Source: Sciurus carolinensis
Taxonomy: Eukaryota; Chordata; Mammalia; Rodentia; Sciuridae
Direction of reading: 5' to 3'
Length of the DNA: 64,000 nt
Assembly (NCBI RefSeq): GCF_902686445.1
Contig: NC_062218.1
Coordinates: 132,417,241 to 132,481,240 of the forward strand
A program made the translations under genes and the position numbers. This document shows positions 22,501 through 33,604 of this stretch, in pieces. The notes beneath the pieces are model-generated. The model did no database searches and was not told the origin of the DNA. It was given only the letters and a program-made list of their open reading frames with translations. Every line of letters starts with the position of its first letter. Position 1 is the stretch's first letter.

Positions 22501-23989
22501 AGTTGAGATGTTTTATTCATGTCATAAGGTGAAAATTAGTCAAATAAAACTAAAACTAGAGTTAAGAAGAAAAGACAGATTGGTAATTATTCCATTTGTT
22601 CTAATGAATTTATCATTCTGAAGAAAGATTTGCTTCCATGGAACTTAAAGTTAATGCCAGAGTTACCATAAAATGTATTGTCCAACCTGGGATACTAACA
22701 GTGAAAAGGAGTGCTCTCCATGATTACACCAGGTTGGCAGGCATAAGTGTAGACCATGGGACTGTCCTGAGCAAGTCATGAAGGGCATTGACTGACCTTA
22801 CAGAAATGTTGAAACAGCTTGGGATAATGGGAAACCCCCAAGTCACCATCTTGTGAACATGGGTGCTATTCTTTCCCTCTCACTAGGTTATAATGCCTCA
22901 GAGCCAGGATTGTGTTCAATGTCCACCTTTGACTCAAACAGACCATCTCGCCCAGTTCTCTGTATTTCACAGGTGATCAACAGATATAGGTTGAGTTAAA
23001 AGGGCAGGCAAAGGTGTGGATTTTAGCTGCAGGCAGGGTCCAAGGGGTGGCTACAGGCAGAGTCCCCATGAGGCTCCTCAGGCAGAGTCCCCATGAGGAT
23101 CCTGGAGGTTCCAAGGAAAGTGCTGAAACAGGAAGGACATAGAGCACCAAGTAACTTTCCCCACATTCCTTTTCCCTGACTGGCCCCGTGGCCCTTCCCA
23201 ATGGGTTTCTTCACTCTGCCCCACTGGTCCTGCTCCTTCTCTTTTCCCATGCTCCCCTTTTTAGGTCTTTTTAATTGTAAGCTTGGGAGTTCCTATACCA
23301 GGGCTGGAGTTTGTGGGTTCCCTTGGGAGTCATTTGACTTCACCTCCTCACTCAGGTTAAGAACCTGTTAAGAACCTGTGTGGCAGTAGGAGACAGTTCT
23401 GTGACTCAGGGGAAAGGTGGGTACGTTGTGGAAAGTAGTCAGGCATCAGTGGGTGGGCTCAGATGCACAGATGCTGGTTCTGACCCATCTTCCCATCTCC
23501 TTTCTAATTTTTCCCTTTGACTGACAGGAGGCTCTTGTCTATCTGAGCCCCAATGTCTGAACTAGAGAGTCCACAGGCTATACAGGTATCCACAGACTGG
23601 CTGAGGGGTTGCGGGAAGACAAGGAAGAAGATCAGAACTAGAGAGCAGATATTTTGTGTTCCCTCTCAACCAGTAAATGCAAATACTGGGAAAAGAGAAT
23701 GAAGTTATTCTGATGCTAGAAACTTCTCCACACTGCCAGATATGTTTTTCTGTAGGAGAGCTGCCCAAAGATGAGAGAGGGTATTTTTCTTTTCACTTCC
23801 TCTCTTTTCTTACAGTTTGTATTACTGGTTATTGGTTCATTTCTTCATTTCTATGTGTTTATCAGCATTATCCCTTCTTCCTATTGTCTGCCTCTATCAG
23901 AATGTTTTCATTTTAGGTAATCATTTACCTTCTAGAGTTATCTTTCTCGTAGTCCACTTCCTTTGATCTATTTCTCTTTCTACTTTTTT
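22501..23989. other. Non-coding arm sequence, no gene recognised
   Basis: Mostly low-repeat sequence that aligns in reverse complement with about 50050-51500. No ORF is preserved in matching frame between the arms beyond chance, and I saw no exon-like structure. Confidence 0.6.
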
Positions 23990-24205
23990 TGTTTGTTTGT
24001 TTGTTTTTGGTACTGGGGATTGAACCCAGGTATGCCTTATCACTGAGTTACATCCCAAGCCCTCAATTTATTTTTGAGATTGGGTCTCACTACTTTGCAT
24101 AGGGCCTTGCTAAGTTGCCCAGGCTGGCCTCCAATCTGCAAGTCTCCTGCCTCAGCCTCCCAAGCCACTGAGGTTTCAGGTGAGCACCACCATGCCCTGT
24201 TACTT
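23990..24205 (-). mobile_element. Dimeric B1/ID SINE, shared with the right arm
   Basis: Reverse-oriented: a (TTTG)n tail, ID part ggtactggggattgaaccca, then B1 part. The counterpart at 49918-50040 sits at the matching arm position, so the insertion is ancestral. Confidence 0.85.
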
Positions 24206-24774
24206 CTCTCTTTTTCTTTCCCAAATATTTTATTAATTTTTACCTTCCCTCTTTCCCTTTGTCTGAATTGGGTTCAGCTATATGTTTCTGGGTTGAAGAA
24301 TGGCCTACTTCAAAATGGCAAAGGATGAGTGAGGAGAGGTGAAGGTGAGGGGCAGGAAGGAGAGGGATAATATGGGGCATAATGTCTTCCTATCCCCAAA
24401 ATAATACTATAGGTGACTTATTTTATGTTGTTACTTTTAGAAAGAAAAATTCAACTGAGCACCTAACAGAAAGGTTCAAAATTGGCAAGAAAAATAGCAT
24501 GTGAGATGTAGAAGAAATTTGAGTTGTGTGTACAATTCTATTATTTATTCAACAAATATTTACTGAGAATATAGTATATTCAAGTCACTGTTTTAGGAAT
24601 GCAGGATCACAGTGAGCAAAAATGCCATCTAGTCAGGTTCTAGTCAGGAAGGCAGAAAACAAACAAATCCATACAAATAAAATATGTTATACCTTTTGGT
24701 TTTGCATGCTATGGGAAAACTAAGGCTGGAAAGTGATCAGGGATGAGAGAAAGTTTTCAATTTCAAATAAGGCA

Positions 24775-25281
24775 TTGTGGGATGCATAGTGGTTAATTTG
24801 AATTGTCAACCTGATTGTATTAAGAGATGCCAATGTTTAAGAGACTTCAGGGTGTGTCAATGAGGGTGTGTCTAGGAATGATTGGCATGTGGGATAGCCA
24901 ACTGAAGTAGAGACCCTCCCTAGGTGTGGGCACCATCCAATGGGATGATGGCTTGGATGGAATCAAAATTGGAAGAACAAGTAAGCAGCAGCAGATGCAA
25001 GTTCCATTCTTTTTGAATGGATTCTTGATTGGTGCTGTGATTGTCTGAAGATATTGGACTCTCGCATCTTCACTCTTCCAAAGCAGACTCTGTCAGTGAT
25101 TCTCCAGGGAGTTTCCAGACTAGGGTATTATCGTTGTTCTGGGGCTTCAACCTCTTGGACTGCACAGCTACTGGTTCTTCCAGCTCTCCAGTTTTTAGAT
25201 GGCCAACCTAATAAATCCCTTTTTTTTTTTTTATAATTATACTTCCTGTTGATTTGTTCCTCTAGAGAACCCTGACTAATA
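24775..25281 (+). mobile_element. LTR-like element, left arm only
   Basis: About 0.5 kb with an aataaa signal near 25210 followed by a T-run and ending near ccctgactaata, a common ending of mammalian LTR repeats. The right arm runs straight through the matching site (about 49370-49385), so this was gained on the left or lost on the right. The family name is not certain. Confidence 0.6.
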
Positions 25282-25747
25282 CTGGCTTTGCTGAGAAAGT
25301 AAAGAGGAGATGAATGAACAAGGCAGAGCATATCTAGAAAGAGCCTGTGTGAGGAGGTGAGAGCAAGTGCCAAGGTGCTCAAGGATGGTGTCTCCCTGAA
25401 ATGTCAGAGTAACTTCAGAGAGGCTGGTGTGACTGGAGCCAGGGAATTCTGGGGATAGCAGAAGAAAAAGAGGTCTGAGTGGTGATGGAAAGCCCACTGA
25501 TGAAAATCTTACATTTATGGAGGAATCAGTTTGGCTTTTATTCTTATGGAGATAGTTCACTCCATAAGTGACTCAGTGTTGTCAGTCAGTAGATTGGGGT
25601 AGGGGGTAAGTAAGGAATTGGGAGGCATGTCCAGTCAGGTGACATTTCCTTTATCCAGGAGAGCAATGGTGATGGCGTGGCTAGGTAGGAGTTGGTAAGA
25701 CTGTTTAGGGGTGTTCATAGTTTGGAAGAAGAGCCAGCAATGTGCGT

Positions 25748-25857
25748 GTTTTTTCTTTATTTTATTTGTTTACTTTTTATGTGGTGCTGAGGATAGAACC
25801 CAGTGTCACACATGTGCTAGGCAAGTGCTGTACCACTGAGCCACAACCCAAGCCCCA
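25748..25857 (-). mobile_element. ID SINE, left arm only
   Basis: Reverse ID unit (gtgctgaggatagaaccca to gccacaacccaagcccc) with a T-rich tail. The right arm at about 48900-48925 has the empty site, so it inserted after the duplication. Confidence 0.8.
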
Positions 25858-26636
25858 GCAGTAGTTTTTGATAGCTGTGATGTATGCTTCAGAAACAGGA
25901 GTCAAGGATGAACTATGTGATGTGGCTTGGGCACCTGGACAGACCCACTATTAACTGAGCTGGGAAGGAGGTGAGGATGGGTATTTCTTCTGGGTAGGAA
26001 AAGAACTCCACTTTTGCACTTTAAGAAGGGCAACCTTATTGGACACAGGAAGAGATATTGAAAACACAGTGAATATAACCATAGGAGCTAAAGGGAGCCA
26101 CCCAGAATGGAGAGGGAAATGTCCTTCATCAACCACACAGTATTGTCATATAAGATAGTGGGTGAGAAAGGGTAGGGGAAGAGGATGTCCTTGAAGGTGC
26201 ACATGGATTAGTGTCTCTGTGCCCTATTGGTACAACTGTGCATCCTCAGCAAAGAAAAGTAACCTCAGCTGTGAGGGATAGGGAAGACCTGGGTTGGTTG
26301 ATTGAGACTGGGGTCAGTATGGCTAGGACGGCACTCTAAGGCTGTGGAAACAATGATGTCCTCTTACTAATATCATATCTGGGTGTATTGTTTGGAAGGA
26401 CACTTGGGCACATCCTTTTGAGCACAAGTCAGGCCGTGCTCTATTCTGTAGGGAAACAGGACATGTGGCTAATTCCCTGGTCATTGATGTAGTTTATTCC
26501 ATCCTCATTCAGGAAATTACTGTGGATCTTTGCACAGAAAGCTTGGTGTCCTGTGTAATTGCCTCACTTCATCTTTGCAGTGAGGTAAGATAGACATGAA
26601 TAAACCAGTATGTAAATATGTCATAGGTGTTGGCTG

Positions 26637-26768
26637 GGTTTGTGACTCATTGGTAGAGCACTTAACCAGCATGTGTGAGGCACTGGGTTCAATCCTCAGC
26701 ACCACATAAAAATAAATAAATAAATAAAATAAAGGTAGTGTGTCTATCTACAACTAAAAACATTAAAA
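26637..26768 (+). mobile_element. ID SINE, left arm only
   Basis: Forward ID unit (gactcattggtagagcactt to caatcctcagcaccacat) plus an (AAAT)n tail. It is flanked by gtcataggtg at both ends. The right arm at 48175-48200 shows the uninterrupted target, so this is a post-duplication insertion. Confidence 0.88.
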
Positions 26769-27607
26769 AGTAAGTCATAGGTGCAATTTCATTTTTTGAG
26801 GAGAAACTTCTTATAACCTAGGGCATTTCCGGTACTATCATTAATTGTTCTTCATCAAAAGAAATCAAATAATGATCTCTTACTACATTTAGGTCAAGAA
26901 CATGATGCCTTGCAATGAACTAGGAGGTGGTGGGGTGTCTCTGTGTGTGTGCATGTATGCACATGCACATGTAGTGGAGGACCTTGCTTGGCATGACAAA
27001 GATTTGGACTTTATTTGGAATAATCTGGGAAGTCACTGACATATTTTACCAGGGAAATTTATATCATACAATTTATGTGTTAGGAGAATCACAGATTTTA
27101 TGACATTCAAAGAGAGCAGTTGGGAGATCAGGGAAAAAGATATAAGTTAGTTGTGACAGGATGGTGTTTTAGACCAGATAGTTGGAATGGGGATAATAAG
27201 AGCTAATTAGATTGAAAGAAACCCTGAATCTCAACCAAGAGGTTGTGGGGTTTTTTTGATAGTTTGAATCTATGAATGACAGAAATATTAGTATAAAAAT
27301 GGTTCCAACATTTTGAGCTGGAACCAAATCAATACTAAGGAACATTGCAATTCCCTTTGCCTTGCTTTGCTAGTATATTAAGTTATCTCTCCCATAGTCC
27401 AAATATTGTTAAAGATAATTTACCAAGTCCATGTGAAACCAACTAAAAAGTCAGTGCCTTATGACAAAGCCAAGATTTTGTCTGCTGAAAGAGGATTGAC
27501 CAATACTTTTGTGACACAAAATATTAGTTTCTAGTCTTCTTGGTATAGGAACATACACATATAGACACATAGCCCAATTCTATGTACTGGCACAGATCCT
27601 TCCATCT

Positions 27608-27628
27608 ACGTCATGGGAATATAAAAGG
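27608..27628 (+). promoter_or_regulatory. Candidate OR2V promoter core (CRE half-site and TATA box)
   Basis: A CRE-like half-site, ACGTCA (27608-27613), lies 7 bp upstream of TATAAAAGG (27620-27628), 160 bp before the start codon. The block is identical in the right arm at 45899-45919. Its use as the real start site is inference. OR genes often have upstream non-coding exons, and a splice-acceptor-like site lies downstream at 27741-27760. Confidence 0.45.
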
Positions 27629-27740
27629 GCATTCTCTTGCATGTCCCAAAGCATGTACTGTTGAAATTCAATGAATTACAAAAGACTTATCTGACTGAGG
27701 AAGAATTCCAAAGTGAAGATGTGTTACTCAGTCTCAGAAT

Positions 27741-27760
27741 TTCTCTGTCCACATTTGCAG
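27741..27760 (+). other. Candidate splice acceptor before the OR coding exon
   Basis: A pyrimidine-rich tract ending in gcag, 27 bp before the start codon. OR genes usually join a non-coding 5' exon to a single coding exon at such a site. The same site occurs on the minus strand of the right arm, with its AG at 45768-45767. Confidence 0.5.
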
Positions 27761-27787
27761 GTGACGTTGAATAACTAAACCACGGGA

Positions 27788-28729
27788 ATGTGGTCGAACC
27801 AATCATCCATAGATGGATTCATCCTCTTGGGCATCTTCTCCCACAGCCAGACTGACCTTGTCCTCTTTTCTGCAGTCATCATGGTCTTCATGGTGGCCCT
27901 CTGTGGGAATGTTCTCCTCATCCTCCTCATCTACGTGGATCCTCGACTTCATACTCCCATGTACTTCTTCCTCAGTCAGCTCTCCCTCATGGACCTCATG
28001 TTGGTCTGTAACATTGTGCCAAAGATGGCTGTCAACTTCCTGTCTGGGAGGAAGTCCATCTCTTTTGTGGGATGTGGTATACAAATAGGATTTTTTGTCT
28101 CTCTTGTTGGGTCGGAGGGGCTCTTGCTTGGACTCATGGCTTATGACCGCTATGTGGCCATTAGTCACCCACTTCATTATCCTGTCCTCATGAGTCAGAG
28201 GGTCTGTCTCCAGATTGCTGGGAGTTCCTGGGCTTTTGGAATACTGGATGGAATGATTCAAATGGTGGCAGCCATGAGCTTACCTTACTGTGGCTCAAGG
28301 ACTTTGGATCACTTCTTCTGTGAGGTGCCAACTTTATTGAAACTAGCCTGTGCAGATACCTCCCTTTTTGACACCCTGCTCTTTGCTTGCTGTGTCTTCA
28401 TGCTATTGCTTCCCTTCTCCATCATTGTGGCCTCCTATGCTCGCATCCTGGGGGCTGTGCTTCATATGCGCTCTGCTCAGGCCCGTAAGAAGGCTCTGGC
28501 CACCTGTTCCTCCCATCTGACAGCAGTCTCTCTTTTCTATGGGGCAGCCATGTTCATCTATCTGAGGCCAAGGAGATACAGGACCCCTAACCATGACAAA
28601 GTGGTTTCTATGTTCTACACAGTCCTTACTCCTATGCTGAACCCCCTCATTTACAGTCTGAGGAACCGGGAGGTAATGGGGGCACTAAGGAAAGGACTGG
28701 ACCGTTGCAGGATCATCAGCCAGCAATGA
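27788..28729 (+). CDS. OR2V: Olfactory receptor, OR2V-like (left copy)
   Basis: Intact 313-residue seven-transmembrane odorant receptor, the usual OR length, which signals through the olfactory G protein in sensory-neuron cilia. Visible hallmarks: N-glycosylation site NQS at residues 4-6, PMYFFLSQLSLMDLM in TM2 (57-71), Cys96 for the conserved disulfide, MAYDRYVAIS at the end of TM3 (117-126), extracellular-loop cysteines 168, 178 and 188, KALATCSSHLTAV at TM6 (235-247) and PMLNPLIYSLRN in TM7 (282-293). From memory it closely resembles human OR2V1/OR2V2 across its whole length. An in-frame TAA lies five codons upstream, so this ATG is the start. It lies in the left arm of the inverted duplication, convergent with the second copy about 17 kb away. 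Residues 1-180 are identical in the two copies. Confidence 0.95.
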   Translation: MWSNQSSIDGFILLGIFSHSQTDLVLFSAVIMVFMVALCGNVLLILLIYVDPRLHTPMYFFLSQLSLMDLMLVCNIVPKMAVNFLSGRKSISFVGCGIQIGFFVSLVGSEGLLLGLMAYDRYVAISHPLHYPVLMSQRVCLQIAGSSWAFGILDGMIQMVAAMSLPYCGSRTLDHFFCEVPTLLKLACADTSLFDTLLFACCVFMLLLPFSIIVASYARILGAVLHMRSAQARKKALATCSSHLTAVSLFYGAAMFIYLRPRRYRTPNHDKVVSMFYTVLTPMLNPLIYSLRNREVMGALRKGLDRCRIISQQ

Positions 28730-29364
28730 GGAGCCAAGGTCTTGGATCTGGCTGTGCTGTCTCTTGACTGGGTAGCATCAGTAATTCACTACACTTTGTG
28801 AATGTCTATGTACTCTTCATTGAATAAGAATCATAACATCTGTCCTACCTCACAGGGATTTCATACATGTAAATCTAAAACCTCATGATTGAGCAATGCA
28901 TTGTTTTTATTGTATTTTTGATTGTTTATAGCATCCTTGAACTAAATTCACTCTATTTTAAAAATCCTCTCAGTAATGCTTGTCTCTTATTGAGCGCTTT
29001 ATAAGTGTTGGGTGCTACTGTCCTATTCCCATTACATATGCTCTATTTTAAAGTGATGTTAAATGATTCAAGTTAATAAATATGGATATCTTCAATGGAA
29101 ACTTTCCAGATGGTAGAAATTGTATCTCCATAATTCTTCTGAATAGTACTTAACATTCTGCCATGTTTTATTTTAAATTTTGTGAAGCCTCCTTTAAGAA
29201 ATGAAAATATACTTCTACTATTTAAAAGTCATCTCTGTGAGGCTCATGTCTTGTTCATTTATGTGTTACCAGTATGTGTACCTGTGACTTCATAAATAAC
29301 AGTTCCTCAATGAAACCTTATTGATTGAATTCAAGAAGAAAACATCAAATGAAGCAATATCTGT
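28730..29364. other. OR 3' flank
   Basis: Shared with the right arm at roughly 93-95 percent identity by eye. A conserved aataaa within gttaataaatatgg near 29073 is a candidate polyadenylation signal. No further gene is seen. Confidence 0.5.
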
Positions 29365-29550
29365 GAAGATATTTTTGTTTTGGTAGTGGGGATTGAATCC
29401 AGGGGTTCTGTACTATTCCCAAACCTGTTTTTATTTTAATTTGAGACAGGGTCTCTCTTAAGTTGCTCAGAGTGTCTCCAAACCTGGGATCCTCCTGCCT
29501 TGACCTCCCAAGTTGCTGGGATTACAGGTGTTAGTCACTCTGCCCAGTTC
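29365..29550 (-). mobile_element. Dimeric B1/ID SINE, shared with the right arm
   Basis: Reverse copy. The counterpart at 44005-44178 occupies the same arm position, so it predates the duplication. Confidence 0.85.
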
Positions 29551-29617
29551 TATGAAATGTTTAAAAAGTCCCATTCATATATCAAATTTGCTGTGGCTGC
29601 TGTGATGTATTTCTGGG

Positions 29618-29654
<37 letters not shown>
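29618..29654. repeat. (GT)n microsatellite
   Basis: About 18 GT units at the tail side of the following SINE. The right-arm counterpart near 43704-43720 has only about 8 units, so the array changed length after the duplication. Confidence 0.95.
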
Positions 29655-29657
<3 letters not shown>

Positions 29658-29868
29658 GGTATTGAACTCAGGGGCAGTTTATCACTGAACTATAGTCCCA
29701 CCCATTTTTATTTTTATTTTTTATTTTGAAACAGGGTATCTCTAAATTGTTTAGAAGTTTGTAAAGTTGCTGAGGCTGGCCTTTGAATTTGTGATCCTCC
29801 TGTCTGAACTTGCCCATTCACTGGGATTTCAAGTTTGTTCCACTGTGCCTGACATACATTGGGGTTAT
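29655..29868 (-). mobile_element. Dimeric B1/ID SINE, shared with the right arm
   Basis: Reverse copy (tgctgggtattgaactcagg, then ttgtgatcctcctgtctgaa). The counterpart is at 43515-43703. Confidence 0.8.
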
Positions 29869-30744
29869 TGAAACCTGGAATCTTGTAGCTTAAACATCCG
29901 AGGAGTTGACATTGATTAGCTGGCATTCATATTTCACAAGGAGACCTGTAGGGTTCACCCAAGCATCTGTGAAGGTTGCCCTGTCTTCTTGTTATACCTC
30001 CAGGGCTCAGAGGAAGCAGAGAAGTTTGAAATGCCAGGACCCAGGCTGGGTGCTGTGTGGTTGGTTCTGGTACCCTAAAAATTTAGAGAAGAGTCTCTGG
30101 TCCCAGACTACTGAGAAACAGCTGTTGGTCAATTAGTGTTTTTTTCCTCTGCAGGGCAAGATCATAATAGTTCTGAGAGTGTGAAAATAAAACCTATAAA
30201 GCAAAACCAACTGTTAGGATGAAGAAACACTGTGGGGATGATTTTGACAGGAACAATAAGAAGTCATGAAGGAGTAGATTTATTTTCCTTTCTTCCTGGC
30301 TTATGATCTCTTTCTAGTGCTCTTATTGGCAGATTCTAATGTGAATCTTGGTGATAAAGCAGTTCTGCATCATAAATTGGCACATTGAAGAGTGGATTTG
30401 GAGCATTGGCAGTGGCTTCATAACTGGCATAGATCACCCCATGGCTATTTAGCATCCATACATACCATTTTACAATATTTGAACTTCTGCTAAATATCAA
30501 CATTTGTTTTTGCCTAAGGAAGTATAACTACCCACACATGGTATCTTCAACTCTCAAGGGCCATCTATGGATAATATTAGCTTAATCTCATATTCAGCCA
30601 CAATCTTATTTGAATGTTAGCCCCTGGCAATGTTTGCTATATAAAAAAAGGAAAAAGAACAAATCGTTCTACATAGATGTACACTCCCTGTATATGAACT
30701 TGCCAATTGATATTTAAGCTTTCTTCTTCCACTTTCCATTTCTT

Positions 30745-31490
30745 TTTTTTTTTTTTTTTGAAAATCAATGACAGTTGCTTTTTAATCAGATTTCCACTCA
30801 GCTGGTTTTTACTACAAATGAATGAAATGCAAATCAGAACTATTGCTGATGGGACTGCAAATTGGTGCAACCATTATGGAAAGCAGTATGAAGATTCCAC
30901 AGAAAACTTGGAGTGGAACCACCATTTGACCCAGGTATCCCACTCGTTGGTCTATACCCAAAGGAGTTAAAATCAGCATATACTCTAGTGAAACAGATAC
31001 ATCAATGTTTATGGTAGCTCAACTTATAATAGTTAAACCATGGAACCAACCCAGGCGTCCTTTGGCAAATGAATGGATAAAGAAAATGTGGTGCATATAT
31101 ACAATGGAATATTACTCAGCCTTAAAGAAGAATGAGATGAGGGTATTTGCTGGTAAATAGATGGAGTTGGAGAATATCATACTAAGTGAAATAAGCCAAT
31201 CCTAAAAAAAACAAAGGCTGAAATTTTTTCTGATATGTGGATGCCAACTTACAATAAGGTGGCGTGGGCTAGGGAGAAATAGAATTACTTTAGATTAGGC
31301 AGAGGGGAGTGAACAGAGGGGAGTGGGTATGGTGGTAGGAAGGATAGCATAATGAATCAGATATTATTACCCTATGTACATAGATGATTACACAACTGAC
31401 ATGATTCTATATCATGTACAGTCACTTATGTATGATGTGTCAAAATGCATTCTACTGTCAAGTATAATTAATTAGAACAAAGAAAAAGAA
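30745..31490 (+). mobile_element. L1 3' end, 5'-truncated, left arm only
   Basis: Plus-strand ORF2 C-terminus with stops (gcaaattggtgcaaccat, then ggaatattactcagcc), a G-rich 3' UTR and an A-rich tail. The right arm has no counterpart between about 43000 and 43160. Confidence 0.85.
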
Positions 31491-32274
31491 AAAAAGGAAT
31501 ATTGCAATATTATAACTTACTCAAGCAAAAAAAAAAAAAACACATGCATATTTCAAGTTTACGATGGCAGTAATACCTGTAATTTTCCCCAGGGATGCAG
31601 TATTGATTTTAGTTTACTGACCTGGCAGGGAATAGAAGTTCTTGAATTTCTATTTGTCTTCCTACCATAATGAAACTCACCCAGGGAAGAAATATGGGTT
31701 TCCACCAGTTGCTTATTATGTCTATTCCAAATGTACTTTAAGGATCTAGGAAATAACCTCATGGGATGTTTACGGACATACTGAGATCATTGTGATTTGA
31801 ACTTGGAACAAAACAACACTTATCACATCACCATAAACCCCCACTTTGACTGGTAGACCAGAGTTGTGGTTTTGGTCAAAAGGAACTAGTACCAATGTAG
31901 AGTCAGTGTCTAGAGAAAACTAAGACCATCTGCATGCATATGGCTTAATTATCAGGACTCAAAACAAGGCCCCCACATCAAGAAGACTTACTACTCAGGA
32001 AATTTTTGCCCAGGACATGAGGCATCATACATGAAAACATAACTTTATCGTTAGATATCTAAAAAATAGATAGTTCAATCAGTCCACTTTGCAGGACAAC
32101 AGATGACTCAATTGGCTAAATTCAGCTGCTTATCAAACAACTACTTTCTCATCAAGATTTCTCCATAGATCATGCTCACTATGCCCACCAACGCTGTTAT
32201 ATCCTAAAATTTTCACCAATTCTAGTCAGATCCCTGAATTGTAAGAGCCATTTCAAGTCTTTCAAATTCAAATG

Positions 32275-32345
32275 TTGGAATGTGGGTATAGCTCAGTGGC
32301 AGAATATTTGCTTTGCACATGCAAGCCCAGCTTCATTCCCCAGTA
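32275..32345 (+). mobile_element. ID SINE, shared with the right arm
   Basis: Forward ID unit (gggtatagctcagtggcaga to ttccccagtatcacc). The counterpart is at 41505-41580. Confidence 0.7.
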
Positions 32346-32404
32346 TCACCATCCCCACCAAAAAAATCCATACTTTAAAACTCTATACACATCTACTCTT
32401 TTTA

Positions 32405-32474
32405 AAAATTTAATTTTTTTTTCTAATTTTTCTAAAAAAAAAATTAGCTGTAGATGGACGCAATACCTATATTT

Positions 32475-32505
<31 letters not shown>

Positions 32506-32578
32506 TGTGGTGAGAATGGAACCCAGTGCCTCACACATGCAAAGCAAGTGCTCCACCACTGAGCTACAACCCCAGCCC
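32405..32578 (-). mobile_element. ID SINE with (TTTA)n tail, left arm only
   Basis: Reverse ID unit preceded by a (TTTA)n array (32471-32503). The right arm at 41425-41445 keeps the empty site around ctactctt, and the left copy shows atctactctt / atctattctt on its two sides. It inserted after the duplication. Confidence 0.85.
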
Positions 32579-32732
32579 CCATATCTATTCTTGATTTTTC
32601 TTTTCTGAAATGCCACTGAGATTCTGTCAAGAGGATGTTTACTTTTACTATGTAAGTAATAAAGTTGACTTTGTTTGATCAGCAGAGTATTTCCATGTTC
32701 TTTTTTGAGGAAGGAAAGGACAATATTTATAC

Positions 32733-32926
32733 CTGGGCCAGTGCCACATGTCTGTAATCCCAGCAATTCTGGAGGCTGAGGGAGGTTGAGGCAGAAGGAT
32801 TACAAGCTCAAGCACAGCCTGGGCAACTTAGTGAGACTCCATCTGAGAATAAAAAATTAAAAAGGTTGCAGATGTAGCCTAGTGGTACAGCAGCCCCTGG
32901 GTTCAACCCCCAGTACCACACACACA
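32733..32926 (+). mobile_element. Dimeric B1/ID SINE, shared with the right arm
   Basis: Forward copy ending in a CA-rich tail. The right-arm counterpart (40745-41335) is split by an LTR. Confidence 0.8.
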
Positions 32927-32959
32927 CGCACACACATACACAAAGACAATACTTCTAGT

Positions 32960-33600
32960 TGCTAAAAGGTTGTGTACTTCTTTTCCCCAAACATGGTCAC
33001 TATAATAAATGGCAACTGATCTTTTTTTGGGTGAGGGTTTAAAAACCTCACAGTGTGTTTCTGTGGTAGAGTCACAGAGTTCTTCCTCAAAGGGAGGTTA
33101 ATTTGGAAGTTCCAGGTCTGTGAACTGGTTCAGTCTGGGAAATCATTACCATCGTAATGATTTACTTCAGGTTTATAGCTATCAGACCTTGGATTTTCTC
33201 CAATCTCTAGATGAAGTCTCTCTTTTCATTTTGAGGGATGCTGTGATCAGTTAGCCACCAATAAAGATTCTCAGGGTCAAAGAGTACTTACCAGTCATCC
33301 CTGCTGTTCTTTGTGACCATTGTATCTGCCTTGCTTCTAGCAGTTCATCACTGTCACTTGGTGTCCCTATCACTCTAATAGTCCATATTTCTCATTTAAA
33401 TTGGGGAGTGCCCTCTTAATGATAATATCTTGATCCATCATATTTGGCCTACAAAGAGTAGCCACCAAATGGCTTTTTAGGGAAGCTGATTCTCTCTCAT
33501 TAATGTATTTTTCAATTAGGAGAGATTTTGGAAATTTTTGAGGAATTGTGTGGAGTGTGGATGAGCTTGTGGGTTGCTTATCTTAAATCCATCCCAAAAT
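32960..33600. other. No gene recognised
   Basis: Non-repetitive-looking arm sequence present on the left only. On the right an L1 3' end (40328-40712) sits where it would be. No coding signal is seen. Confidence 0.4.
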
Positions 33601-33604
33601 TCTG

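Noticed and set aside
24775..25281. Possible exon-containing unit absent from the right arm
   Set aside because: The sequence looks like an LTR (an aataaa signal and the common ctgactaata ending), and its 60-84-residue ORFs overlap on both strands without domains.
27803..28261. 152-residue antisense ORF opposite each OR gene (27803-28261 minus and 45266-45724 plus), almost identical in both arms
   Set aside because: It is the shadow of the near-identical OR coding sequence. It has no domain, its acidic composition follows from the sense codons, and its conservation is explained by the OR conversion tract.
31559..31762. 67-residue ORF preserved in both arms (31559-31762 minus, 42789-42992 plus)
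   Set aside because: The two versions differ at three residues, so all visible changes in the protein alter it. That is no sign of constraint; recent duplication alone keeps the frame open. No domain or splice context is seen.
32275..32345. tRNA-like A and B boxes in ID SINEs
   Set aside because: These are SINE promoters derived from a tRNA. The cloverleaf is not intact and the copies carry A-rich tails, so no tRNA gene is called.
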